The notes below the pieces were generated by a model. That model was given only the letters and a program-made list of their open reading frames with translations. It was not told the origin of the DNA and ran no database searches. 64,000 bases of DNA from Mucilaginibacter inviolabilis (GTDB lineage Bacteria; Bacteroidota; Bacteroidia; Sphingobacteriales; Sphingobacteriaceae): positions 248,001-312,000 of the forward strand of contig NZ_JAANAT010000005.1 in NCBI RefSeq assembly GCF_011089895.1, given 5' to 3'. Of this stretch, positions 52,651 to 61,194 are shown piece by piece; the stretch's first letter is position 1; every line of letters begins with the position of its first letter. The position numbers and the translations under genes were made by a program.

Positions 52651-53163
52651 ATGAAAAACATATTCACTATAGTATGTGCAGGTTTACTTTTAACCTTTTC
52701 GGTTGGGCACACAACATATGCAGCAGGCATTAATAGTGTAGATACTGCAAAAACTATAAAAACGCTAAAGCCCGAGGTTCTGGAGATTGTAAACACGGTG
52801 TTGAAAGCGTCCTACACTTTTAATATCGAAAAAATAGCTGAATTTTATACCCCTAATGCTGTCATAAGCGACGAGCAGGCGCCTTTTTCCTGGGCTGGGC
52901 CATTGGCAGGCGTACAGTGGGTAAATTCAGTACAAAAAGCGGTAAAGGGTTTTAAAATAAAAGATTTTAAGGTTGATGTTAAACGGGTAAAAGTTTTTCA
53001 GCAAACCGAAGAAGTAGCGTACCTGGTTGTTCCCGTTGAATATACCGGCACCATTAACGGCGATACTTTTGATGAGGAAGGCGCTTTTTCATTTGTGCTC
53101 CGTTTGGTAGGTGATAAATGGCTCATTAAAAGTCAGGCCTGGGTACCCAAAAATGGCCTTTGA
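52651..53163 (+). CDS. Secreted SnoaL/NTF2-like protein (DUF4440-type)
   Basis: A 170-residue protein with signal peptide (about residues 1-24, cut after YAA). The mature part has the cone-shaped NTF2-like layout: helix LEIVNTVLKASYTFNIEKIAEFY, here described by its FNIEKIAEFYTPNAVISDE core, then strands with VDVKRVKVFQ and VPVEYTGTINGDTFDEEG, and the last strand WLIKSQAWVP. Ligand unknown. Confidence 0.8.
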   Translation: MKNIFTIVCAGLLLTFSVGHTTYAAGINSVDTAKTIKTLKPEVLEIVNTVLKASYTFNIEKIAEFYTPNAVISDEQAPFSWAGPLAGVQWVNSVQKAVKGFKIKDFKVDVKRVKVFQQTEEVAYLVVPVEYTGTINGDTFDEEGAFSFVLRLVGDKWLIKSQAWVPKNGL

Positions 53164-53184
53164 TAATTTAATTTAGCTTTTAAA

Positions 53185-53499
53185 TTGCCCAATCTCCTTT
53201 TCATTTGCAGCAAAAACCAATGGCGCAGCCCAACGGCTGAGCTTTTATTTAAAAACCATCCTGTTCACCAGGCCTACTCTGCCGGCACCAGCGACAAAGC
53301 TCGTATCCGCGTAAATCAAAAAATGATCGACCGGGCTGATGTGATATTTGTAATGGAACGCAAGCATCAGCAATTGTTAAAACATCGTTTTGATATCACC
53401 GGCAAGCAATTGTTGGTATTGGATATTGAGGATAATTATCCCTTTAATGACCCGGAGCTGGTTGCGATTTTAGAAGATGTTTTGAGGGATTATTTGTAA
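53185..53499 (+). CDS. Low-molecular-weight protein tyrosine phosphatase family protein, 104 aa
   Basis: The P-loop CSKNQWRS (C8, R14; CX5R) and the later DVIFVMERKHQQLLKH with an aspartate-containing end ILEDVLRDYL fit the short LMW-PTP subfamily. It is shorter than classical 150-residue members and lacks their DPY motif, but LDIEDNYPFNDPELV may supply the acid. Start is TTG at 53185. It starts 21 bp after the NTF2-like gene. Cytoplasmic dephosphorylation is likely; target unknown. Confidence 0.85.
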   Translation: MPNLLFICSKNQWRSPTAELLFKNHPVHQAYSAGTSDKARIRVNQKMIDRADVIFVMERKHQQLLKHRFDITGKQLLVLDIEDNYPFNDPELVAILEDVLRDYL

Positions 53500-53506
53500 G
53501 TCTGTT

Positions 53507-53586
53507 TTGTCATCCTGAGGAACGAAGTATCTGTTGTTGAACATGCTAAGCACTAAATAGATGCTTCACTACGTTCAGCATGACAA
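53507..53586. repeat. Dispersed imperfect inverted repeat, family C
   Basis: TTGTCATCCTGAGGAACGAA at the left and CGTTCAGCATGACAA at the right, with inner AGTATCTGTTG and AAATAGATGC. Second full copy of the unit at 38612-38693. It lies between convergent genes. Confidence 0.8.
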
Positions 53587-53596
53587 GGAATCTTTT

Positions 53597-56491
53597 CTAC
53601 CCCAATATCTCCCTGATATCGTCAGCAGTAAGCGATTTGATAAAGCTTTCTTCTGTAGTGATGAGGGCGCGGCTCAGGCTTAGTTTGCGTTGCTGCAGGG
53701 CCAGAATCTTTTCTTCCACCGTATCTTTGGTGATGAATTTATAGATAAATACGTTTTTGGTTTGGCCGATGCGGTGAGTACGGTCAATAGCCTGTTGTTC
53801 CACAGCCGGGTTCCACCATGGATCGAGGATAAATACATAATCGGCCTCGGTAAGGTTTAGGCCCACACCGCCAGCCTTTATCGAGATCAGGAACACGCGT
53901 GTTTTAGGATCTTCCTGGAACTGTTTTACCACATCCCCCCGGTTTTGGGTGCTGCCATCCAGGTAAACATAAGGTATACCCTCGCGCTCAAAATGTTCGC
54001 GGTAAATACTCAACTGTTTTACAAACTGCGAAAATATGAGCACTTTATGCCCGCCATCCAATACGTTGGCCAGGGTATGCACCACGTTTTCAAACTTTCC
54101 GCTATCGCCCTCATAATCATCATCGATCATGATAGGGTGATTGGCTATCTGCCGTAGCTTAATTAAACCTTGCAGTACCTGTATCTGGGTTTTGGCAAAG
54201 GTGCCGTCTTCCAGGCTTCTCAGCAATTCGTTGCGGTACTCCGATTTTACTTTTTCATAAACCGATGCCTGCTCTTCGCTCATCTGGCAGTAGAAAAGGT
54301 TTTCGGTTTTTGGCGGCAGCTCGGTAGCCACTTGCTCTTTGGTACGACGTAAAACAAAGGGTTTTATTAATGCCTGCAGCTTGCGGGCTTTATCTTCGTC
54401 TTTCTTTTTCTCGATAGGCGTTACAAACTCGTTTTGAAAAAACTGCTGACCGCCCAGCAAGCCCGGATTTATGAATGACATTTGTGTCCACAGGTCGTTC
54501 ACCGAATTTTCAACCGGGGTACCACTCAATATCAGCTTAAAGCGCGATTTCAGCTGCTTAACCGCCTGGAACGATTTGGACGAAGGATTTTTGATATTCT
54601 GGCTTTCGTCCAATATCACATAATCAAAAAAATACTCTTTGAACATGCCAATATCAATGCGACTAATACCATAGGTAGTGATCACCACATCGTAATTGGC
54701 AAATACATCGGCCGATCGGTAGCGCATTGTACCGGTATGCACCATCAGCTTAAGTTGCGGCGCGAATTTTTTAGCCTCATTAAGCCAGTTATATATCAGC
54801 GAGGTTGGCATAATCACCAGTGATGTAGCTTTGCTGCCCGCCGCCTCGGTATCTTCTTTATGTTTTTGCAGCAGGGCCAGGGTTTGGATGGTTTTACCCA
54901 ATCCCATATCATCAGCCAAACAACCGCCAAAATGGTAGTTCTTTAAAAAGTGGAACCAGTTATACCCTGCTTTTTGATATGGCCTTAAATTGCCGGCAAA
55001 ATGCTGCGGCATCTCTACCTCTTCCAGTTCCTCAAAATCGGTTAATTTCTGGAGTTTGCGGGTCATGGTTACGTTGGCCATTTCGCCCTCGGCCAGATCA
55101 TTAACCAGGCCTATATGGTGGCGGCGCAGTTTCAAATCGTTATTGCCCTCCGAAAAATGCAGCAGATTGCCGTATTGCGAAAACCATTTTTCGGGTATCA
55201 CCGCAATCTCGCCCGATGGCAGGGTGAACTCCTTTTTACGGTTAAGGATATGATTGCGGAGCTGGATAAAGGGTATGCTGTACGGCCCAAACCATACAAT
55301 GGCATGAATATCAAACCAGTCGTTATTTTCTTTTACTTCCAGGTCAATTTTGCTATTGCCAAACACATAGCGTTTTTGCCCTTCGGGCTGCTCCAGCTCA
55401 AAGCCCTGCTCAATCAGTTCATCGTGGTGCTGGTTTAGCCACTCAAACACCGAGAACGAATGATCGGCATCCTCATCATGGTTATCCACTTCCAGGTTTT
55501 GGAACAAGCTCGACGCTGTTTTGAGCCCCATTTGCTCCAGCTGCTGCATCTTGTTTTTTTCCCAGGTGATGGAACGTTTGATGCGGTGGAAAATATAATC
55601 ATCGCCATTCTTCTCCATCCGTACCGATACATGCCTGCCATCACCATACGGAAAAATATAGCCTGCATATTTAAAATATAATTGCAGTTGCGAAGTACCA
55701 CCCTCTATATAAATCGGTTTGAGAGCCGCCTGCGCATCATATTTTTCGGTATTGATGGTAAAACCTTCGGCATACACATTATGCTTTTCGATCAACGGAG
55801 CCACAAACTTTTCAAAATAGGATTGCTCTGACGACCGCGGAATGGCGATATATCGTTTATTCAAGAATGGCTGTAGTTTTTTACCTTCTATTTCTTTATC
55901 AAAATAATACAGGGTATCGTCCAGCAGCATCCAGGCGGGGTGGTTACAAATGATCTCGGCGTTTTTGAACATGAACTCAATACGCATGCCCTGGTATTTA
56001 ATGGTCGGGAAATACCTGATCTCCTCCTCATTACGCCTGAAGTGGAACAATATCGAAGCAGCTTCGGTAGCTATCTGCAGCTTGCGCTCGGCGGGGTAAC
56101 CCTCTTTGCTCATCTGATACACCGGCTTGTTGCATAGCAGAGCCAATGCTTCGGCCATACGCTTTTCCATTTTGGGGCGGATGGTATCAAAAAGCTGTTC
56201 GTTAAATATCTTGGAGAAAAACTCAAAAGGACGGATCGGCTTTTTATAGTACCGTTTAATCACGTTACCCTGCTCCATCTCCTCCAATATCTTAATCAGT
56301 TTGATATCGGTATCGTCTAAACAATGGATAAATTCCTTGGCTGTATTAGAAAATAAACGCTGGTGGGTTAGTGAAAATTCGCCGTTGGGATTAAGCTGAA
56401 CGATGTGTGGCTCAATAACGTACGACAAATACTCATGCCGGGCAATGGCATAAATGATCTGGCATGGTTTGGTACTGTCGACGCGTAACAT
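53597..56491 (-). CDS. SNF2-family DEAD/DEAH-like helicase
   Basis: A 964-residue Swi2/Snf2 ATPase. Residues 1-480 form a non-conserved N-terminal part. The helicase core then has LADDMGLGKTIQTL (motif I), VIMPTSLIYNW (Ia), VILDESQNIKN (motif II, DESQ), LSGTPVENS (III), and in the second lobe FLISIKAGGVGLNLTEADYV and HRIGQTKNVFIYKF (V, VI). It is a DNA-translocating chromatin-remodeler-like protein used in DNA repair or transcription recycling; the bacterial role is not established. Confidence 0.95.
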   Translation of the reverse strand: MLRVDSTKPCQIIYAIARHEYLSYVIEPHIVQLNPNGEFSLTHQRLFSNTAKEFIHCLDDTDIKLIKILEEMEQGNVIKRYYKKPIRPFEFFSKIFNEQLFDTIRPKMEKRMAEALALLCNKPVYQMSKEGYPAERKLQIATEAASILFHFRRNEEEIRYFPTIKYQGMRIEFMFKNAEIICNHPAWMLLDDTLYYFDKEIEGKKLQPFLNKRYIAIPRSSEQSYFEKFVAPLIEKHNVYAEGFTINTEKYDAQAALKPIYIEGGTSQLQLYFKYAGYIFPYGDGRHVSVRMEKNGDDYIFHRIKRSITWEKNKMQQLEQMGLKTASSLFQNLEVDNHDEDADHSFSVFEWLNQHHDELIEQGFELEQPEGQKRYVFGNSKIDLEVKENNDWFDIHAIVWFGPYSIPFIQLRNHILNRKKEFTLPSGEIAVIPEKWFSQYGNLLHFSEGNNDLKLRRHHIGLVNDLAEGEMANVTMTRKLQKLTDFEELEEVEMPQHFAGNLRPYQKAGYNWFHFLKNYHFGGCLADDMGLGKTIQTLALLQKHKEDTEAAGSKATSLVIMPTSLIYNWLNEAKKFAPQLKLMVHTGTMRYRSADVFANYDVVITTYGISRIDIGMFKEYFFDYVILDESQNIKNPSSKSFQAVKQLKSRFKLILSGTPVENSVNDLWTQMSFINPGLLGGQQFFQNEFVTPIEKKKDEDKARKLQALIKPFVLRRTKEQVATELPPKTENLFYCQMSEEQASVYEKVKSEYRNELLRSLEDGTFAKTQIQVLQGLIKLRQIANHPIMIDDDYEGDSGKFENVVHTLANVLDGGHKVLIFSQFVKQLSIYREHFEREGIPYVYLDGSTQNRGDVVKQFQEDPKTRVFLISIKAGGVGLNLTEADYVFILDPWWNPAVEQQAIDRTHRIGQTKNVFIYKFITKDTVEEKILALQQRKLSLSRALITTEESFIKSLTADDIREILG

Positions 56492-56832
56492 TAACTTTTG
56501 ATAAAAAATTAATAGAAGTTACATCAACAAAAAATTCAAACGTAATGAGAATTTACCTTATTTGAAAGTGTTTTCTGTTAAATAATTGTTAACACGGTTT
56601 ACTATTTAATTAAAAGTTGATTTTAATTCCCCACTGAGGCATAATAGTCTATTAATTATTTTGTTGTTTAATTCCCTCCTTGGGGAGGGGTGCGGAGGCA
56701 TTGTGTAGCAGCAGGAAAGGTTTTATACTGTAGACGTGACGAACAAACCCCTCCCTTCCCCTCCCGAGGGAGGGAATCGCACTGGCCAGTGCTTTTAAAT
56801 TCAATACTATCTAATATTCCCCCTTTAGGGGG
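56492..56832. other. Spacer between helicase and dinB with GGAGGG palindrome
   Basis: AT-rich near the helicase start, then AATTCCCTCC and GGAGGGGT-type blocks (about 56670-56700) repeated inverted at about 56750-56776 (CCCCTCCCTTCCCCTCC, GAGGGAGGGAAT). The right end is a C5-TAAA-G5 repeat touching the dinB stop codon. No gene seen. Confidence 0.6.
56819..56832 (-). repeat. C5-TAAA-G5 repeat directly behind the dinB stop codon
   Basis: On the minus strand CCCCCTAAAGGGGG begins at the base after the TAG stop (56835-56833). Confidence 0.9.
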
Positions 56833-57960
56833 CTAAAACTCCAGCGACAACTGATCGCCGGGACCGGCTTCTTTTTCCTGCTTAGACTTGGCTACCAAGT
56901 CGCCAAAGTTGGAGAGAGAGATACCTAACAAACGAACCCTGGCATCTTCGGTATAGTTAGCCGCCATAATTTGTTTAGCTGTTTTACTAATAGTTTCCAG
57001 ATCATTAAAAGCCTCCGGGAAGGATTGATTACGGGTGATCTGTTTAAAATCGCTGTATTTTACTTTGAGGGTAAGGGTACGGCCTTTCAAATCATACTTA
57101 AGCAGGCGATTGTAAACGGTTTGTGCTATTTTATCGAGCTCGGCATCCATTTCTTCGAGCGTGGTAAGGTCGTAGGCAAAAGTATCTTCGGCCCCCAGCG
57201 ATTTGGTTTCGCGATGGGGTTGTACCTCACGGTTATCCACACCCCGCACAATCTGGTAGTAAAACCTGCCGGTTTTACCAAAATGCCTTACCAGTTCATC
57301 TTCTGTTAATCTTTTGAGATCGGCTCCGGTATGCAGGCCCATTTGTTTCATTTTTTGGGCGGTCACCTTACCTACGCCAAAGAATTTTTCAACGGGTAAC
57401 TGCTCCATAAAATCTTCAATGCTGGAGGGGCCGATAAACTTTAATCCATCGGGCTTATTGATATCCGATGCTATTTTGGCTACGAATTTATTGATGGATA
57501 CACCTGCCGAGGCTGTGAGCTGCAACTCATCCTTAATAGCCTGCTTAATCTGTTTGGCTATTTCAATGGCCGAGCCAATATTCAGTTTATCGTGGGTTAC
57601 ATCCAGGTAAGCTTCATCTAATGACAGCGGCTCTATCAGATCTGTATACCGGCTGAATATTTCCCTGATCTTTTGTGATACTTCGCCATAGGCGGCAAAG
57701 CGTGGCCGCACAAATATAGCATCGGGGCAAAGTTGTAAAGCCCTTTTTGATGACATGGCCGAGCGCACACCGAACTTGCGCGCTTCATAACTCGCTGTAG
57801 CTACCACCCCACCCCTGCCTTGCGGCGAACCACCTACCACCAGCGCCTTGCCCCGGTACTCCGGAAAATCGCGCTGCTCCACAGACGCGTAAAAAGCATC
57901 CATATCAATATGGATAATTTTACGGATGACCTGTTCGGATTGGTTTGGCATGCAGGACAA
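56833..57960 (-). CDS. dinB: DNA polymerase IV
   Basis: A 375-residue Y-family translesion polymerase. IHIDMDAFYASVEQRD (catalytic D and steric gate region), SLDEAYLDVT (catalytic D/E) and ASGVSINKFVAKIASD-type finger/palm residues are present, here as SAGVSINKFVAKIAS. The C-terminus QLSLEF is a beta-clamp binding motif. The start at 57960 gives a normal length (first residues MSCMPNQSEQ; the later ATG MPNQ at 57951 is possible). It copies past damaged bases. Confidence 0.96.
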   Translation of the reverse strand: MSCMPNQSEQVIRKIIHIDMDAFYASVEQRDFPEYRGKALVVGGSPQGRGGVVATASYEARKFGVRSAMSSKRALQLCPDAIFVRPRFAAYGEVSQKIREIFSRYTDLIEPLSLDEAYLDVTHDKLNIGSAIEIAKQIKQAIKDELQLTASAGVSINKFVAKIASDINKPDGLKFIGPSSIEDFMEQLPVEKFFGVGKVTAQKMKQMGLHTGADLKRLTEDELVRHFGKTGRFYYQIVRGVDNREVQPHRETKSLGAEDTFAYDLTTLEEMDAELDKIAQTVYNRLLKYDLKGRTLTLKVKYSDFKQITRNQSFPEAFNDLETISKTAKQIMAANYTEDARVRLLGISLSNFGDLVAKSKQEKEAGPGDQLSLEF

Positions 57961-58055
57961 AGATACGGAGAGCCTTTGCTAAAATGAATAGCTAAACGCA
58001 GAGATTGACCAATCCAACCATCACTTTTGGCGAAGGCGTTTAATATTAAAAAACT

Positions 58056-58139
58056 ATGTCATTGCGAGCGTAGCGTGGCAATCTCCTCGCGTTCATACAT
58101 ACGAGGAGATTGCTTCGTCGTTCCTCCTCGCAATGACAT
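58056..58139. repeat. REP-like inverted repeat, family A
   Basis: ATGTCATTGCGAGCG at the left and CTCCTCGCAATGACAT at the right, inner GGCAATCTCCTCG and CGAGGAGATTGC. It lies between dinB and the DUF922 gene. Confidence 0.87.
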
Positions 58140-58165
58140 GATAAATATAGATTCAACATGTCCTT

Positions 58166-58726
58166 TTACCGTCCTTCCCTATCCTCTACCGGCATAAACT
58201 GTAACTGCCTCTGAAAATACACATCCCAGCTGTGCTGCTGCACGCGGTTGGTCATGTGTTCGGTATCTTCATCATAATCGGTGTTCATTTGTTTGTATTT
58301 GTTATCGATACGGTTGAACAGGTTCATGGCCTCGTATTGATAATTGCGGCTGAAGCGGGTTTTGCCAATTTCGCGCAGTAATTCCTGTTGCTCCAGATAG
58401 GCAATGGTATAATGACCCTGCTCATGTTTTAATACTTCGGCCAGCGCCTGGTTGGATGTTACCCGGCTCCTGTCGAGCCATGATCTTTCGGTGTTCAGGA
58501 TCAGCTTTACAAAGGCATTGAGCATATAGCCCCCGTTTACACGGCTGGCCTGGTACTTAAAATCAAGAGTGCAATTGGTATAAGCAACAACGCCGCGTGC
58601 ATTTACACGCGGCGCGCCACCAAAGTCGTTGATGGTGAGTTGATGGAATTGCTGAGCCTGTGCCCTGGTTATTGTTATTAAAAACAGGGCTAATATTAAC
58701 GCCCCCTTCAGCCATCTTACATTCAT
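58166..58726 (-). CDS. DUF922 secreted protein with HExxH motif
   Basis: A 186-residue protein with signal peptide (about residues 1-24, cut after AQA). The helix VLKHEQGHYTIAYL carries HEQGH, the zinc metallopeptidase-like HExxH that defines DUF922, and the last part has a conserved-looking QHSWDVYFQRQLQF. It is probably a periplasmic protease or zinc-binding protein; substrate unknown. It follows the SPFH gene on the same strand with a 21-bp gap. Confidence 0.82.
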   Translation of the reverse strand: MNVRWLKGALILALFLITITRAQAQQFHQLTINDFGGAPRVNARGVVAYTNCTLDFKYQASRVNGGYMLNAFVKLILNTERSWLDRSRVTSNQALAEVLKHEQGHYTIAYLEQQELLREIGKTRFSRNYQYEAMNLFNRIDNKYKQMNTDYDEDTEHMTNRVQQHSWDVYFQRQLQFMPVEDREGR

Positions 58727-58747
58727 GAAATACGCAGGTTAAAACTT

Positions 58748-59695
58748 TTACTTTTTGACACCTTTGACGGCGTCATTATGCAAAAGGTTTAAACTCATCA
58801 TTTCTTTTAAAGTATGCTGCATCTGGTCGGTTGAGCCATCCAGGAAGATCACGTTGCCCTGTGAGTTTTCGGCAAAATGCTTGATGGATTCTGTCCACAT
58901 GGTAAACATGATCACCGAAGTATCCATATTGGCCTCGGCCATTTCTTTAGCGGCTACAGTCATACCGCGGGCTACTTCCTCACGGAACAGCGCGATACCC
59001 TGGCCGCGTAGCTGAGCGGCCTCACGCTCAGCCTGCGCCGATATTTTGATAGCGTTACCTTCGGCCTCTGCAGCTTTTGTTTTGGTGATGAGCAATGCCT
59101 GGCCTTCATTCTCGGCCGCTGCTTTCAGGTTATTGGAAGCCACTACCTGGCTCATGGATTTCATGATCACATCATCAAACGTAATATCGTTCAATTGCAG
59201 ATCCTGCAGGTGATAACCCCAGCTTTCCAATATCTGGTCAAGCTGTTCTTTTACGTGTTCTACAATATCACGCCTCAATATTAACACTTCGCTTTGGCGT
59301 TTGGTGGCTACAAAGGCGCGGATAGAGCCCTCAACCGTACGGATAAGCGCCTGCATGAGGTTACGCTCATCAACAAATTTAAAGGCTACGTTTTTAATGG
59401 TTTCTTCCTGCTGGTCAAGCACGGAGTACAATAGCATGGCCTTGAAATAAACATTAGCCTGGTCATAAGTTACCGCCTGGAACTCCAGCTCCACCGAACG
59501 GTTCTGGATAGATATTTTGGAGTATACGTTTTCGATGAAAGGCAGTTTAAAATTCAGACCCGGTGTAAGTATGCGCCGGTATTTTCCAAACACGGTGATC
59601 ACTACTATAGTGCCCTGTTTTACAGACACAAATGAGGTTGATAAAATAATAAGCAGGATGAGTACAATTAACCCAAAAGTAATTTCGGCTGTCAT
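58748..59695 (-). CDS. SPFH/band-7 protein (stomatin/slipin-like)
   Basis: A 315-residue protein with one N-terminal membrane segment (about residues 5-24) and a band-7 domain from VKQGTIVVITVFGKY. Features: LELEFQAVTYDQANVYF, ALIRTVEGSIRAF, then a coiled coil rich in alanine and glutamate (TKTKAAEAEGNAIKIS, AEREAAQLRGQG). It assembles in the inner membrane; partners often include an NfeD-like protease, but no such gene is adjacent. Operon with the DUF922 gene downstream is likely. Confidence 0.93.
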   Translation of the reverse strand: MTAEITFGLIVLILLIILSTSFVSVKQGTIVVITVFGKYRRILTPGLNFKLPFIENVYSKISIQNRSVELEFQAVTYDQANVYFKAMLLYSVLDQQEETIKNVAFKFVDERNLMQALIRTVEGSIRAFVATKRQSEVLILRRDIVEHVKEQLDQILESWGYHLQDLQLNDITFDDVIMKSMSQVVASNNLKAAAENEGQALLITKTKAAEAEGNAIKISAQAEREAAQLRGQGIALFREEVARGMTVAAKEMAEANMDTSVIMFTMWTESIKHFAENSQGNVIFLDGSTDQMQHTLKEMMSLNLLHNDAVKGVKK

Positions 59696-59787
59696 GATTG
59701 ATAATATTTAAGTAAATAAATGTAGTATTAATTATTGGTGTGTTATTTGTTTTTATAAAAATGCTTTATAAAACAGCACCAGATAAC

Positions 59788-59973
59788 ATGAACCTGAAAC
59801 GAACTTTTGGAGCCATATTAACCATACTCGGTATCATTGGCTTAATTTATACCGGGCTGGGTGTCATTAACCACAGCAGCCAAACCACAACATTGGTAGT
59901 TGTAGGTATTATAGCCATTATATTTTTCTTTACGGGCATCAGCCTAATCCGTAATACAAAAGACGAAGCTTAG
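59788..59973 (+). CDS. Small two-helix membrane protein, 61 aa
   Basis: From ATG 59788 (MNLKRTFGA); GTG 59740 and ATG 59761 upstream are also in frame. Two transmembrane helices (about residues 7-25 and 36-53) with a charged end NTKDEA. No family recognised. Its last codons form the left arm of a 19-bp perfect hairpin that includes the stop codon. Confidence 0.6.
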   Translation: MNLKRTFGAILTILGIIGLIYTGLGVINHSSQTTTLVVVGIIAIIFFFTGISLIRNTKDEA

Positions 59974-59993
59974 GGCTTCGTCTTTTGTATTAC
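59951..59993 (+). terminator. 19-bp hairpin spanning the stop codon of the small membrane gene
   Basis: GTAATACAAAAGACGAAGC (59951-59969), loop TTAGG, and the exact complement 59975-59993. The left arm is coding sequence (RNTKDEA). A T-rich part (TCTTTTG) sits within the right arm. Terminator role likely, but no T-run follows it. Confidence 0.65.
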
Positions 59994-59998
59994 GCCAG

Positions 59999-60055
59999 GA
60001 GACGCAAGTATGCGTCTCTGCAAAAACAAAAATGTAGAGACACATATTTGTGTCT
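59999..60055. repeat. Two small hairpins of the GAGACGC type
   Basis: GAGACGCAAGTATGCGTCTC (59999-60018) and AGACACATATTTGTGTCT (60038-60055) with a short A-rich spacer. They resemble dispersed palindromes common in Bacteroidota genomes. Confidence 0.7.
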
Positions 60056-60077
60056 TCCATCGTTTATTACAAGCATC

Positions 60078-60539
60078 TTATTTGCTGTCGGATCTACTCT
60101 CCAGTTTTGAAAGATACTCTTCCAGTTTCTCAACATTTTGTTTCAGTCCTTCATCGGCTTTGTGTACTTTAACAACAGTTTCAAGTATTTCTGCGGTGTC
60201 GAACACCATTGTCCATTCCATTTGAGTTTCATCGCCTTTGGATTCAAAAAGAACGGTAGTAAAAAAATGCGGATTGAAATGTTCAAACACAATTTTCTTT
60301 AAGGGGATAATTTCCTTGTAAATGCTCTTGTTCGGATAGTCGGTACCATTGGGTCCATGCATGGTCAGGTTCCATTCGCCCTCTTCCTTAAAATTCATTT
60401 TGTGAATGGTGGTGGTAAAGCCGTTTGGCCCCCACCAGTTTATAATATGCGCAGGATCTGTCCAAACCTCCCACATCAATTCAATGGGAGCCTTAAACGT
60501 TCTGGTTATCCGCATCTCGCGGGTTTCTGTTTTTTCCAT
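60078..60539 (-). CDS. SRPBCC (AHSA1-like) protein, 153 aa
   Basis: A START/Bet v1-like fold of normal length. Typical sequence: RITRTFKAPIELMWEVWTDPAHIINWWGPNGF, described here by its core WTDPAHIINWWGPNGF, and the last helix LKQNVEKLEEYLSK. It probably binds a hydrophobic ligand. It overlaps the 3' end of the ArsR-type gene by 47 bp, and the two are the usual ArsR-AHSA1 pair. An alternative start is the methionine at residue 9. Confidence 0.9.
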   Translation of the reverse strand: MEKTETREMRITRTFKAPIELMWEVWTDPAHIINWWGPNGFTTTIHKMNFKEEGEWNLTMHGPNGTDYPNKSIYKEIIPLKKIVFEHFNPHFFTTVLFESKGDETQMEWTMVFDTAEILETVVKVHKADEGLKQNVEKLEEYLSKLESRSDSK

Positions 60540-60864
60540 GGTTTCTATCGTTTTGAATTTTTGCTATATAGTTTTCAAGGTTATCAAAGCGGGCTTCCCA
60601 TATCACCCGTATCTGATCTAACCAAACATCAATCTCTTTCATTTTATCCATTTTGATCTGGTAGTAGATCTCCCGGCCTTGTTGGTTTGATTCTACAAGA
60701 CCGCATTCTGTAAGGATCTGAATATGTTTGGATATGGTAGACCGGGCGCCATTAAAATTATCGGCAATAGCACCGGCAGTAATCGTCTGTGAAGCTAAAA
60801 GCGCGAGGATAGCCCTTCTTGTGGGATCGGCTATGGCTTGAAAAATATCTCGTCTTAATATCAT
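60493..60864 (-). CDS. ArsR-family winged-helix repressor
   Basis: A 123-residue regulator starting at ATG 60864 (MILRRDIFQAIADPTRRAIL); a TTG at 60885 would add seven residues. The winged helix covers about residues 5-90 with ITAGAIADNFNGARSTISKHI as recognition helix (ARSTISKH) and ESNQQGREIYYQI as wing. The metal-binding ELCV motif is absent, so it is not a metal sensor. It overlaps the SRPBCC gene and very likely represses both through the inverted repeat at 60866-60885. Confidence 0.92.
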   Translation of the reverse strand: MILRRDIFQAIADPTRRAILALLASQTITAGAIADNFNGARSTISKHIQILTECGLVESNQQGREIYYQIKMDKMKEIDVWLDQIRVIWEARFDNLENYIAKIQNDRNHGKNRNPRDADNQNV

Positions 60865-60865
60865 C

Positions 60866-60885
60866 TTGTCGTCAAATAACGACAA
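60866..60885 (-). promoter_or_regulatory. Candidate ArsR operator
   Basis: TTGTCGT (60866-60872) is inverted as ACGACAA (60879-60885) around a six-base spacer, starting 2 bp before the ArsR start codon. Confidence 0.5.
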
Positions 60886-60985
60886 ATATATGCAACGCCA
60901 AATGACGACGCAAATTTTTATTGCATTTTTCTATTCCGTTGATTAATGAAACCCATCATGGCTATTTACAAAGTACACGATCTGA

Positions 60986-61093
60986 TGGGTTTACACTTAA
61001 ACCCGTTATTTGGCAATAAAATAAATTCAATTATTTGACAATCAAACAATTACAATAATATTAACCATGAATTATGTAAACCATGTAAACCCA
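60986..61093. repeat. AT-rich element, second copy with shorter inverted ends
   Basis: TGGGTTTACA (60986-60995) is inverted as TGTAAACCCA (61084-61093). The right end shares AATTATGTAAACCATGTAAA with 25151-25170. AT-rich interior. Confidence 0.7.
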
Positions 61094-61194
61094 CATTTAA
61101 CGCCCTCTGGGCCTCCTTACAGGTATCTTGAACCGTTTCTGAGCCTGCTTTATACCTCAGGGTCTTCTGCGAGAGACCCTGAGGGGACAAAAAA

